From NCBI GenBank assembly GCA_016169945.1, contig JADLSH010000216.1:340501-404500 (forward strand): a stretch of 64,000 nt of DNA, written 5' to 3'. The DNA comes from Trachythela sp. YZ-2020. Lineage: Eukaryota > Cnidaria > Anthozoa > Malacalcyonacea > Clavulariidae. A program made the translations under genes and the position numbers. The notes under the pieces are model-generated. The model did not search any database and was not told where the DNA came from. It saw only the letters and a program-made list of their open reading frames with translations. Position 1 is the stretch's first letter. Each line of letters begins with the position of its first letter. Of this stretch, positions 45,678-57,600 are shown piece after piece.

Positions 45678-48486
45678 TGTTTATTTATTTTTCGTTTAGG
45701 TCAGATCGAATTGGTGGTTGCAGGTATTCGGATCCTGGAACATGTTTTGGGGACCCTGTCCAGTTGGAACAGCTCTTGGGTCTATATTAAGATATTTCTT
45801 TATGGTTTGAAGTGAGGTGTTGGATAATTATAGTGGTTTGATGTATGATGAATGGTTCATTGTTTATTAAATGGTATATTGTTTGATTCGTGGTGTGAAT
45901 AATATGATTACAACATAATGAAAATATAGAACAGTAACATATTGAAAATATAGAATAGTAACATATTGAAAATATAGAACAGTAACATGATGAGATTATG
46001 GATATTAAATGTGATAAAATGAATTTGTGTGTTGTTTGTGTAGGCAAAGCCCGGGTGCAATCATGTGTGGAATGATGCCAAGGTCTGGGTGAATGCCAGT
46101 GTGTTTTTGCCACCCAGACCAAGTCCCATATCGTTTTCTGTTAAAAACTTGGTTATGTTATCATCAGGTTCCGAGCATAACCGGGACAGCACGTTTCTAA
46201 CCAGCTAGCAGGTCTTGGAACAACGTGCTTGCATATAAATATTGATTTTGGTGGTTTATGAATAAACCATGTGGTCCGCGCGAAATATGCGTTGATATTT
46301 CGTGCGCAAAAACATTGTGAAATCGTGTGTGAGAATGGTTTTTATGTAGTGTTGATGATGAGGGTGGTTTATATAAACTATGTGAAGTGTTATATGCGAG
46401 ACATTTAATAATAAATACGGTGAAAATTAAGTTTACTTACGAGAAGGATTGAGTTGATTTTCTCTTTGCGTTGACGCGAGCGGAAAGGATTTATCAGTGG
46501 GGGGTTGAGAACTTGAGACGGAAGGAAAATTTGAGGGCTGTTGGTGAATCTGACTAATGATGCATGTGGATTGTGACAGATGGTGTGACGTATGTGTGAC
46601 CTGTGATCGTGACGGTGGGATCAAGATGTGGACTATGATGAAAATTGTTGTACGAAGTGGAAGCACGGGTTGACAATGTAGTACGTAATGAGTGAATTGC
46701 GGTCTGTGTGGTGAATGTGGATAATGATGTATGTGGTTTGTGACAGATGGCGTGACGCATGTGTGACATGATGCTCGTGACTTTGTTTTGGCTTCTCGCT
46801 CTTTGGGAGAATTGTGAATGGCGGACTTGGGTATGGCACATTGTGTCCAAATTTCAGTCTGGCCAACATACATCTGGTTAGTTTGTCAAGTCATTTTTGT
46901 TATGCTTTATTTGCTGAGTTGCTAGATATTGCTAAATATGGAATGAGTGACTAATGGTTGGTTAAGGCATGTTGCTGATGCTTAACCTTTTCCTGTGAGT
47001 GTTGGCCGAGATTGGGGTTTCGATTAAGGTTTGAAATCCAGTGAGATCAGATGTTGAGGAGGTGTACAGTGGTGAAAATTGTTGTGCGGAGTGGAAGAAT
47101 CAATTGACAATGTGGTACGAAGTGAGTGTAGTGTGGTCTGTGATGGATGGTGGTGAATCTGAATAACGGTGTTTTGGTGTGTGACAGATGGCGTGACGCA
47201 TGTGTGACATGATGGTTGTGACAGTGGGATCAAGGGGTGGACAAAGAGATGAAAATTGTTGTATGAAGTGGAAGCATTGATTGACAATGTAGTACGGAAG
47301 GAATGAAGTGTGGTCTGTTTGGCGAATGTGGATAATTATGTATGTGGTTTGTGACAGATGGCATGACAATGTGGTACGAAGTGAGTGTAGTGTGGTCTGT
47401 GATGGATGGTGGTGAATCTGAATAACAGTGTTTTGGTGTGTGACAGATGGCGTGACGCATGTGTGACATGATGTTCGTGACAGTGGGATCAAGGGTGGAC
47501 AAAGAGATGAAAATTGTTGTATGAAGTGGAAGCATTGATTGACAATGTAGTACGGAAGGAATGAAGTGTGGTCTGTTTGGCGAATGTGGATAATTATGTA
47601 TGTGGTTTGTGACAGATGGCATGACAATGTGGTACGAAGTGAGTGTAGTGTGGTCTGTGATGGATGGTGGTGAATCTGAATAACGGTGTTTTGGTGTGTG
47701 ACAGATGGCGTGACGCATGTGTGACATGATGATTGTGACAGTGGGATCAAGAGGTGGACAAAGAGATGAAAATTGTTGTATGAAGTGGAAGCATTGATTG
47801 ACAATGTAGTACGGAAGGAATGAAGTGTGGTCTGTGTGGCGAATGTGGATAATTATGTATGTGGTTTGTGACAGATGGCATGACAATGTGGTACGAAGTG
47901 AGTGTAGTGTGGTCTGTGATGGATGGTGGTGAATCTGAATAACGGTGTTTTGGTGTGTGACAGATGGCGTGACGCATGTGTGACATGATGATTGTGACAG
48001 TGGGATCAAGAGGTGGACAAAGAGATGAAAATTGTTGTATGAAGTGGAGGCATTGATTGACAATGTAGTACGGAAGGAATGAAGTGTGGTCTGTGTGGTG
48101 AATGTGGATAATTAAATAATGATGTATGTGGTTTGTGACAGATGGCATGACGCATGTGTGACATGATGCTCGTGACTTTGTTTTGGTTTCTCGCTCTTTG
48201 GGAGAATTATGAATGGCGGACTCAGGTATGGCACATTGTGTCCAAGTTTAAGTCTGGTCAACATTCATCTGGTTAGTTTGTCAAGCCATTTTTGTTATTA
48301 ATGGTTTTATTTGCTGAGTTGCTAAATATTGCTAAGTATGAAATGAGTGAGTAATGGTTGGTTATGGCATGTTTCTGATTTTATTTCGTGGTGATCTATG
48401 TTGTCTACCGTTTATGTAGACTTGTAATAGATCTGTTTTAGACCCACATGGCCACTTTGTGTGTACCAGGAGATCTCTTGATGCTT
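45678..48486 (-). mobile_element. Penelope-like unit 4 (non-coding, internally repeated)
   Basis: Matches the repeat end of the other units up to about 46,860, then carries a ~260-bp tandem repeat. It ends with the ORF1 leader region (GTAGACTTRTAATAGATCTG ... CAGGAGATCTCTTGATGCTT). ORF1 and RT are absent, so it could only move with help from other copies. Confidence 0.8.
47100..48160. repeat. ~260-bp tandem repeat inside Penelope unit 4, about four copies
   Basis: Repeats start at about 47,105, 47,367, 47,626 and 47,885 with GACAATGTGGTACGAAGTGA, and include GTGACAGATGGCGTGACGC and GATGAAAATTGTTGTATGAA. Units are nearly identical. The repeat is built from words already present once in the ends of units 1-3 (for example 30,060-30,250). 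Confidence 0.9.
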
Positions 48487-48735
48487 GACGGGACCGTGGC
48501 GGGACCGTGCGGGTGATAAATCATCAGTCCATGCCATGTTTATTATAATTGCCACTTGTACAGCTATTTCAATTAAGGTTGTCACAGGCAATAGTCATGC
48601 AAATGTACACTCCAAGCGCGAATAGCAAGATGGGTATATATTATTTTAATATTTTTAGCCGTTTAATGCAGCCAATGAAGTAGCCTATGACAGTACGGCT
48701 CTTTTTTGTTTTGGCAATTCCCAGAGGTATATCAT

Positions 48736-49028
48736 GGGGCTTCGGTGGCGAAGTGGTTAGCGCACTTGCCTTTCACCTCTAAGGTCGCTGGTTCAAGTCT
48801 CAGTGAGAACTTTCTCAATGCGACTCGAACCCAGTCCTCAAGTGAAAAGAGTAAAGTCAACGCTCTGCCGAAAGTCGTGGGTTTTCTCCAGGTACTCCGG
48901 TTTCCTCCCACAGGGAAAGTTGACAGGGTGGGTTAGGTAAAAGGGCCCACAGTAATTGGCATATGCTGTTGTGGTGACCCTGCCCTAGTTGGCGAAGCTA
49001 AATAAATATAAAAAAAACCAAAAAAAAC
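48736..49028 (+). mobile_element. tRNA-derived SINE (unit D)
   Basis: Starts GGGGCTTCGGTGGCGAAGTG, with an A-box-like TGGCGAAGTGG and B-box GGTTCAAGTCT 30-40 bases apart. A body with AAAGGGCCCACAGTAATTGG follows, then a GGCGAAGCTAAATAAATA tail and an A-rich end. Unit A at 11,230 has the uninterrupted site (GAGGTATACATGCATGC), which proves insertion. Confidence 0.8.
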
Positions 49029-49330
49029 ATGCATCCTTTTCTGGGTTTATATTTAATTTGTCGGCGACAACGCGTACAGAAATTTACAAATTGGCGACAA
49101 ACGGTTGAAGTTTGTAAGTAATAAGTTTCTTCTTTCACTTCCAATCCTATTATTTCTGTCAAGAAAATAGTTCTCCACCGTAAGTGGTATTACACCTATG
49201 CACATGGTATTCTTTGATATATCAAGCGATTGATATTAAAGAGCTGATTTACTTCTAAATATGCAAATATCATATATGCTCGCACTGCGATCTATAATAC
49301 TCCTTTTCTTGGTTCGCGACGCCATCTTGC

Positions 49331-49416
49331 CAAGTGGGGCAAACACAACATGCAGAGCAACAATAGCATTACCCTAGGGCCGAAGTAATATTATTACCAT
49401 TGTATTTGCCCCACTT
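49331..49416. repeat. segment between CAAGTGGGGCAAA inverted repeats, orientation 2 (unit D)
   Basis: The inverted repeat here is longer than in A: GACGCCATCTTGCCAAGTGG on the left and its complement on the right. The centre is reversed compared with unit A. Confidence 0.75.
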
Positions 49417-49439
49417 GGCAAGATGGCGTCGCGAATCCC

Positions 49440-51594
49440 GAAAATGCGTATATATTTTTGCCTAAAAATATCTCATTCTCATTGTACTCTTTGCGCTTGG
49501 ATTGTACATTTGACTATTGCTTTTGACAACCTTAATTGAAATAGCTGTATCTAGCTATTATCTCATGCGTGGCACGCTTGAAAGAACGTGCTAAGCATTT
49601 TCCAAACTCGTACCCAGGCTTTTCCCTCTTGTGGAGGAAAAACCCTGGATGGAGCCGGTCACGTGTCTCTTTAAAAATTTATTGCCTAAGGGGTGAGGAT
49701 CGGAAAAGTATCATATTACATGCTTCCAATGGAAAATTATACGCTTCGATTGCACGGAGTGGGATATTATGTATAATAGATAATGGGAATCATATATAGT
49801 TCAAAATACTTGCAAAATTTGGTTTTTGTTTGCTTTTAAGTTTTAAAAAAGGTTTAAACAGTTTTATCAACATGTAAGTCAAGAAACCAAACAAAATTGT
49901 ATGCTTTTGAGCTGTTGTTTATTGTTCTCTCACTCAAGCACGGTTTCATATCTGACGCCTCTGGTCTGGTCTATATTATTAAATCAATCGTCATTATAAA
50001 TATAGAAACCTCCAACATGGCTGCCTTTCAACATGGCGGCCAAAGAGTAAATGCTCGAGAAAAGATGTGTTTCATTACATATGTCTATATTCTGTTTACT
50101 ATATATGATACTATATATATTGCTTTTAAAATTAAAGCTAAAATAGGTTTTTCGCGTTAGGTTTGTGAAAAAAACATAACTTTTATAAAGTGGATCGATA
50201 CAGTTTTCAAAAATTCAGGTGTCCAACACTTTGAAATTTTTAAACTACGTATTTTTAGGTTTTATTCACCAGGATATCGGGGTTTCATATTTTTTGATCT
50301 TTCTACTTTCAAATTATGTTAGTTTTAGCAACACATAGTTCGTTACTATGGCAACATACGCGTACGAAATTCACTCCAGAATAGCATATCGCCTCGTGTA
50401 GTTGGAAAAGAAGCACGGTTACCCCCGATTTTTTTCGTGCATCATTTTACTTGCAAGACAGACTAACAATAAGCAAAATATTAAAAAAATTCTGTAATGC
50501 CATTTTTTTGAAAAAGACAAAAATGTCGTTTTCTTCAATAAAATTGTTTTGGCATTACATAATTTTTTTATTTTTGGTAAAATGAAAGATTCTTGCGGCA
50601 ATACAGCATGCAAAATTTGAACATAGGTCACCGGACAAAATAATGAGATATAGCGCATTGTTTTTTAAAAATGGAATTTTTTAATGACGTCAGCAATTGA
50701 CATGAAAACAGTATATAACACGCGTAATGACGCGAAATGGCGCGAGCAACTGCCCACGTCAGGTCATTTTGGAAGTTCTTTCGTTAATACCCCCGCGCGC
50801 ACAACCCGTGGTCACGCGGGTTTGTACATATAGTATGAAGTTTTATTTTCGCGATTCTTGAATAAGGTTTTTCTGATTACTATATCGAGCCACCTGAACA
50901 GCCAGCTTTATAGGTTGCATGTGAAAGATTTACTTAATTCGTACAGAAAGTAGTAAATTACCGAAAAATTGCTCAAAAAGTAATTAGTAATTAGTAACGC
51001 CTTACTTTGGTAACGAGTATTTACAACACTGATTGCGTGTTTCTCTGCAAGCACAATAACTCAAAAACTATAGTTGAACAATTTTGACATGGAGTTAATG
51101 CAGAGGCCTCGCCACGGGATGGACTGGGGTGTAGAAAACATTAGGGGAGTACAAACCATGTCTTGGTGTAGTACAAGTTGAATTAAGCCATTGAGTTCGT
51201 AAAATACTCGCCAAACAAATTGTATTTCTCGAAATATGATGGTATTGTGAAAAAGTTCTCTTCACTTTCAGATTATATCATATTTTTCTCTTCAATTTGA
51301 AGAGTAAAACTTTTGAAGTCCTGAATATATATTCTTTTCAATATTTATACGACGTTTCGTGTCGTTCAGAATTTGTATCCCAAAATGCAGGAAATGACAA
51401 TTCAGGGACATAATATTTTCTAACTACTAAATTTGGTCTTGCTTTCTTTGGGATGAAGAGAAGTGCTGCATGCGTAATTAGTGACTTATTCTGATGACGG
51501 AGGTACACTATGCAGTCTTGTCATGGATTGCTTTTAATGGGCAGCATTGGTCGTATAATTATCGATCACTCTAAACGGCGTCGTCACGAAAATT
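49440..51594. other. distal spacer of unit D, no convincing gene
   Basis: Matches unit E (61,500-63,635) nearly base for base. 50,010-50,945 is the segment inverted in unit A. Short frames, such as those at 49,897-50,160 and 50,658-50,419, are shared by D and E only because the DNA is duplicated, with no family features. Confidence 0.5.
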
Positions 51595-52010
51595 TTCCTG
51601 GGGGGTGGGGGGTACTAGCTAGTCTCCGGACTGACGGGACCCTCTATTGCTTATAGAATGTGTAGTGATACAAAATCAGAAAATTAGATATGACCCCCAC
51701 TACAATAACCCCCCCCCCCTCAAACATGTTATACGATTGTCCTCAAGCTCTATACCACAATCTCTCGTGACCGCACTTTAATTTGGAAAATCAAAAACGA
51801 AAACACATATTATGCAACAAAAGTTTATTTCTAAAACACAAAATGAACACAAATTTGTACATCATTCTACATGTATAACGCTAGTAAATGAAATATTTTC
51901 CAATCGTAATAATCCGTTTTGTAACCAGGCAACCTTTAACGAAGTTAGATAGTTCATCCGCGGTATGGGAAGCACTATATATAAAAAAACAAAAATTGTT
52001 TAATTCAAAG
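51595..52010. repeat. unit-boundary segment (D/E junction)
   Basis: TAGTCTCCGGACTGACGGG, TTATGCAACAAAAGTTTATT, TAACGCTAGTAAATGAAAT, as at the other junctions. Confidence 0.8.
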
Positions 52011-52120
52011 CTATCTAGACAATAGACCAATTCATAATGTCAATGCACATCCAAATGACGCATTCTGCGTCGGGATAAAATTGCAGTTGAATCATAACAT
52101 GTACCCAAGACCACAATTAA

Positions 52121-52390
52121 TATAGAGATAACATGTTTAGGATACTCGGCTTTCGCTTTTGTTCTATGTTTTTGTTTGCATTTGTGCACGGTCACGGTTA
52201 GTGAATATATTGTAGTTTTATGAATCGACCAATAGAAATGTTTGGGCTTAATCTCCAAACCGTGTTTCTGAAATATTAATGAATGTAAAACAAAAGATTT
52301 GTGCACGGTCAGGTACCGTTCAACATAAATCCCATTCAATTGTTAGCTGCTTTGTAATTTGACGAGTTTCCTAACCATGTTATCTCTATA
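52121..52390. mobile_element. 270-bp MITE with TTAA flanks (unit E only)
   Basis: Ends TATAGAGATAACATG ... CATGTTATCTCTATA, with further pairing inward (TTAGGA / TCCTAA), and flanked by TTAA on both sides. This fits a piggyBac-like non-autonomous element. Absent at the matching place in units B (13,567) and D (21,424). A few extra bases outside the TTAA (CCCAAGACCACAA) are unexplained. Confidence 0.75.
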
Positions 52391-52594
52391 TTAACTATGC
52401 TAAGACTGGAGGTTTTAAAATATGAATATCAAAGTATTCAATTGTTCAATCATTCTTTGTGTTTAACAAACAACCACAATACAACTGCAATGTGATTTGA
52501 ATATGTAAAACATTGCTCAAAGAACAATTAGCTTTCGCCCGATTGACTAATCTGGCATTACACAAAACTATTCCCTTATGTGCAACTTTCTATA

Positions 52595-53757
52595 CAGGGT
52601 GTCTCAAAAAAACCGCTACCCTTAGAAATTAGAGGCTTTAGAAAAAGCCTCGATTTTGCACACTTGGGAATTTAAAATTGCTTATTTGCTTCTAATTGCA
52701 TGCAAATATGCCAGACAAAGCGAAATTTCTAAAGCCTCTAATTTCCCCGCCGCACACTAGAGCTATCAGCTTAGCAAAGTTTCACTCGTGACTGTTGGCG
52801 TAAGCAAGTTCCCCCAGTGTGCGGTGGCGTTTTGAGCGCTGTTGTTCACGCGTGCCATCGGCACCTGATATTCAACATGTTGAACAATTTTGTGCACGAG
52901 TGAACATTTCTTCCAAGTGTGCGCGCGTGCAAAGCTATCGCCTTACAATGTCATACGAATACGCATGCGTAGAAGTGCTAATCGCGATCAATAAAATGGC
53001 GGCGAGTAGTGATTTGGTGGCTGAGGCAATGTTGGAAGACAAGATAGAAATATCCGTCATACAAGCAAACTTGAAATATCTAATATCTGTTCAAATGTTC
53101 AACCTACCTGTTTTTCCAAGTTTTCCAGCCATTTCGTGCATAGATTTATCGCGCATACCTCGATTTTTTAATTCAGGACACCTTACGTCGTATAGACAAG
53201 GATAGTCCGGCCAAATATCAGCTATCTTGTCTTCCAACATTGCTTCAGCCACCAAATCACTACTCGCCGCCATTTTATTTGTCGCGATTAGCACTTCTAC
53301 GCATGCGTATTCGTATGACATTGTAAGGCGATAGCACAGAATAAGATACACAGAAGGTCGACTCAGCCAAAAAAGCGTAACCGCTGCCACGCCATCACAC
53401 GCCATGGTCCTAGCCAGTGCGCTAAGGAGAGGCATTCACGCACTGGCTAGGACCATGGCGTCTGATGGCGTGGCGCGGTTACGCCAAAATCATAGGAAAA
53501 ATCAAGAAGTCGACCTTCTGTGTACCTTATTCTGTGGCGATAGCTTTGCACGCGCGCACACTTGGAAGAAATGTTCACTCGTGCACAAAATTGTTCAACA
53601 TGTTGAATATCAGGTGCCGATGGCACGCGTGAACAACAGCGCTCAAAACGCCACCGCACACTGGGGGAACTTGCTTACGCCAACAGTCACGAGTGAAACT
53701 TTGCTAAGCTGATAGCTCCAGTGTGCGGCGGGGTAGCGGTTTTTTTGAGACACCCTG
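52595..53757. mobile_element. 1.16-kb foldback DNA element carrying a captured exon (unit E only)
   Basis: Terminal inverted repeats CAGGGTGTCTCAAAAAAACC / GGTTTTTTTGAGACACCCTG flanked by TA on both sides, a Tc1/mariner-like target. Empty site in unit B (13,768) and D (21,630). Long arms pair: 52,745-52,945 with 53,530-53,725, and 52,940-53,048 with 53,221-53,335. A central hairpin lies at 53,355-53,525. No transposase ORF. The internal sequence is gene-derived (see next entry). Confidence 0.85.
53108..53273 (-). pseudogene. captured first exon of a MADF-domain gene
   Basis: ATG at 53273 in an AAATAAAATGGCGGCG context opens MAASSDLVAEAMLEDKIADI, continuing with WPDYPCLYDVRCPELKNRG and MHEMAGKLGKTG. 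This is the first half of a MADF (Adf-1-type DNA-binding) domain. The frame ends at AAACAG|GTAGGTTG, a clean donor, so the piece is promoter-side sequence plus exon 1 of a cellular or transposon gene. Only its first ~48 coding bases are repeated in the left arm (52,996-53,045). MADF proteins also accompany PIF/Harbinger transposases, so the donor gene could itself be transposon-borne. Confidence 0.65.
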
Positions 53758-54175
53758 TATTTTGCTTTACACAGAGGACAAGGTATGTTGGTACGAAAAG
53801 GCATTGAATATATGATTGACCAGTTGTTTATTTTGATATATGCATATTCATAGTCTTCCAGACTTAGCTACATGTTATGATTCAACTGCAATTTTATCCC
53901 GACGCAGAACGTGTCATTTGGATGCACAATCGACATTACGATTTGGTCTATACGCGTGCTTTCCTACCAATCACCAGAAACTGTAAGAACCTCTTCTAAC
54001 ATGTCACCAAACCACAGTAGAGTTGTGGTGGTCACACTAATATGGCCGCTTCATTTATGAATAGCAAATGTACAATGCAGTATTAGTGAAATCTATCCCT
54101 TGTTGAAGGGTTTTTCTTGGATGGAGGTTTCGAGCGAAACCGATACGTATTTCACAGCGGTCGCAAAAAATGCTA

Positions 54176-54654
54176 CTATAGGCCCTTCGAGCAGGAATAG
54201 AACCTACGGCCCTGCGAATCCGGTGCAGCGCTCTGACCCTGAACTACAAAGTCCAGTTGCCAAGTGCCAACCACAAGTTCATGCATATATACTCGAGTGA
54301 TGACGAATATATCCCTTACCCTTCTGTATCCGCACACATTGCTGCACGTATTTCCACATCGGTAACGAAGGTTGCTACATCGGGTGCAGAAGTTGGGTAC
54401 ATTTACACAGACTCGAACTCTGTATGGAACTCTTTTGGTCTTCCACACGAAGCGAGGTCCATAGCCACGGTAGTAACGGATCTTGTATTTGTATCTGACG
54501 ATTCTGTATCTGGTCACCCAACGGCATACTTTCCTGCTACCACATCGGACTCTTTTGCACACACGTCGGTTGCACCATTTGGCTTTGCATACACGTCTGC
54601 ATCCACAGACCCTGCACCAGAGTCTTCCTCTCCTGTATCGTTTGCATGCCCAAC
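54176..54654 (-). CDS. exon 4 of copy E: cationic Cys-rich mature domain with A-type tail
   Basis: Core cysteines conserved; VCGYRRVRDIF replaces CRYRRVRDIF. The tail continues VITRVYMHELVVGTWQLD, nearly the same as in A, then diverges. The acceptor is ATTAAG|GTTGGGC. Confidence 0.7.
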
Positions 54655-57600
54655 CTTAATACAAACTACATGTTAGAACATAATATGAAGTCAAATCTGA
54701 TCCAACATCTTGTAACATCAGTCAACGTTGCCAAACACGACCCAACAATATTGAACGATGTTAGATGAAAATTTTGATTTATGTCCAACCTAATCCAACT
54801 TCAGTCAAAATTACGAAACATGACCCAACAGTGTTGAACGATGTTTAATGAAAATTTTGAATAAAGTCAAACTTGATTCAACTTCAGTCAACACAACCGG
54901 ACATGACACAACAATGTTGGACGATGTTGGATGAAAATTTTGAATAAAGTCAAACCGGATCCAACATCTTCAATTACCAAACATCCATCAATCAATGATA
55001 TCAATAAACAATATTGCAAATGCTGGTTTCCACAAAGGGCGTGTACAAACAATTTACAACTAAAATGTTAGCTAAATTTTATACTAACTGTAAACGAAAC
55101 TATACTATAAGAAAGTTATATTTAAAATATATTAACAACTAGCAATTTTTTTCTCAAAAGATGACGGAGATTTGCTTTCCCTAATGTCTTTTGGTAAGGC
55201 GTTCCATGTTGATGTCCCCAACACATGAAACTCCTTTTCATATTATTTGTGCGACACTGTGGTATTGAGCACAGAGTTATCGAAAGATTATAATTTGTTA
55301 CATCCTTCTTATTGGTGAAAAGATATGTAAGAGATTTAGGACCTATCTTATTCAACATTTTGAACATTAGTTTTGCTTTCGTATTTTTCTTTGCACATCG
55401 AATGTCTCCCGTCCTAGCGCATTTACTACTACTTCATGATTTACATTGTTGCTCATTCTTGTTATTACTCGAGCTGCTCTGACCCATGAAACATTAACCA
55501 ACAGCGTTGGATATTGTCGGACCAACATGTTGCCCTGGGAATGAACGGGACTTTACTGTATTCAAATTAAGAAGTTAGGTGAAGGATACAACTACATGAA
55601 ATATATAAACAAAAACGTCGACGTTTCGAGCGAACTGGAAGTAAGTAGAATATATTAACATCCAGACGACGAAAGGCCTTCGCTCGAGCGAAGGACCTAT
55701 TTTATATTTTTCAGGTGGTTAGATCCTTCAACCAATTTCTTGAATATTTTTCATCGCTGTCTACACTGAAACCCCGCATTCTAGTTGGCATATTGCAGTG
55801 TTTTAGTAGGCGACGAAAAGTAAAAAGGGCTCCGGTGAACAATGCTATATTGTTCAAATTGTATGTTAATTGAGAAGAAGCCTATGTGCTCGTTTCCTCT
55901 ATCTTTATCGGTAAATCTTTATCGTTAAGTCTAGTGACTGTGGGATTAGAACTCGGGTAAATTATATTGGATGACGTTTCTCCTGGTGTTTCCACACCGA
56001 GCAAGCTGAAAAAATATTTGTCTATGGTTTGTTGGTAATCAAACCACTCAACGGTTTATAAAATGACTCAACTGAGGGAAAGCATAGGAAGAATTTAGTA
56101 TACATTAAAGGATAAACCACACGGTCTTGTTCCTCTAGCGCATATCCCAATCTCTTCCAATGAATACATTTTTCAAAAATAAAAGTCAACAAGAGAAGAA
56201 GTGAAAACGATTAAAATATACTGACCTCGTTTCTCGGGCTCGTCATCAGCAACATCTGTGGTTTCTTCTAAACAAAGGAACGTTATTTTCTTTCATTATT
56301 CTATACCTCTTCAGGAAATAAACTTTATTTTTACTGAATAACTCTACAGTTTTAAACTGTTCTTCTCAGTCGAGGTCCACCAAGGGCCATCCCCTATTCG
56401 TTTACACTAAACTAACTTTATTTACACTATATAGCTCTATCAGTTATATGGATTAGATAGCTCCATCGGTTATGCTAGATAGCTCTATCTCGATCCTTAG
56501 AGGCCCAGTATATTACTGGAGGAAACCGGAGCACCCGAAGAAAACATACGATGTTTGGTAACGTCTAACTGAAAGACACGTTTCGCATGCAACTGAGGTA
56601 AAATTATAATCAGACAACTAAATACTTCAGGTATCGAACCCCGTTCACAGTGGTGAAAGACATGTATCGAGTTCTGTCACCATCGCGTTCTTACTTTTTA
56701 AAGTGCTACATATCGGTAAATCTGAATGGTCCATAATTGTGATTGATAATTAGATTTTGAAATCTACTTTTAGTCAATGTCATGCAAAGAATGGTGAATG
56801 AAAATCGAACCACTGGAGATGCAATGGAAGTTAAAGATAGACAAGTTCAGGAAAAACAATTTCAGGTATAATTCTTTGAAAGAGAAATGGTTGTTTACCT
56901 TCATCTTCTTCGGTCTCTTCATCTTCGTCTTCCTCGTCAGCTTCCGTCTCTTCTTCGTCAGCTTGTTCTTCGTCAGCTTGTTCTTCGTCAGCTTGTTCTT
57001 CGTCAGCTGCTACGTCAGCTGTCTCCGGCTGATCTTCCATTTTTGGGGCATCATCGACGGCGGGAGTCTCTTCTTCCGCGCGAGCCACTGTTTGTTAACG
57101 AATAAAGAAAAGTTAGTGGTTTTAACAAAATGAGACTGCAACTACTTAAAATCCCCCGAGTGTACATTTCTAAAAATGTTAGAACAATCACTGATTTTTT
57201 GCATAAACACCGATGGTAAAGTAATTAGATAGCTTACTCGAATATTTTGGTACTTACTATTTAAATAGGTATGAAATTATTCTAAGATCTTTTTCAGTCT
57301 GTTCATGCATTAAGGTTTAGAAAATGAAACCTCAATTACTCTATCCCATTTGGTTCACAAACGTTTTATGATTTGATATGTTTCCCATGGACGCAGTTTG
57401 AAAAGGAATTAAACCACAGCTGCAAGGAGTAGAAATTTCAGTAAGATTACTGTCCATATGGATGTTCTTTTAATTCGGGACTTATATCTCATCGTTTTCT
57501 ATCTATTAATGCTAAGCTTTAGCTAAAATACTTCGTTTCACCCTCTGAGGTAAATCGAAGGCCTTTGAAAAAACTGTTTACAAGGCAGTTGGAGAATGCC

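Larger units (their letters stand above)
29124..48486 (-). mobile_element. tandem array of a Penelope-like element (four head-to-tail units)
   Basis: The word TGTTTATTTATTTTTCGTTT marks the start of each repeat at 29125, 34433, 39702 and 45678, giving units of about 5.31, 5.27 and 5.98 kb plus a 2.8-kb non-coding unit. Left flank GACTGTAATGCA and right flank GGCGGGACCGTGCGGG are contiguous, apart from about 5 bases, in units A (11,001-11,025) and E (60,540-60,560), which are empty sites. Head-to-tail arrangement with terminal pseudo-LTRs is typical of Penelope-like elements. No clear target duplication is seen; CGGGACCGT is doubled at the right edge only. Confidence 0.9.

Noticed and set aside
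46433..46873. MYVGQT-like start in unit 4 as a possible GIY-YIG endonuclease remnant
   Set aside because: Only five residues fit; the rest is His/Thr-rich repeat translation and no GIY or catalytic Arg/Glu pattern follows.
48487..48510. CGGGACCGT direct repeat as a target-site duplication of the Penelope array
   Set aside because: Both copies lie on the right side; nothing matching is at the left edge, so it is not a normal target duplication.
50419..50658. 79-residue minus-strand ORF conserved in units D and E (62,464-62,703)
   Set aside because: Conservation is explained by near-identity of the whole duplicated segment; no motif, signal or splice context.
51489..51500. CTGATGA word on the plus strand as a second hammerhead (also near 63,530)
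   Set aside because: No GAAA box or pairing stems in range; chance match.
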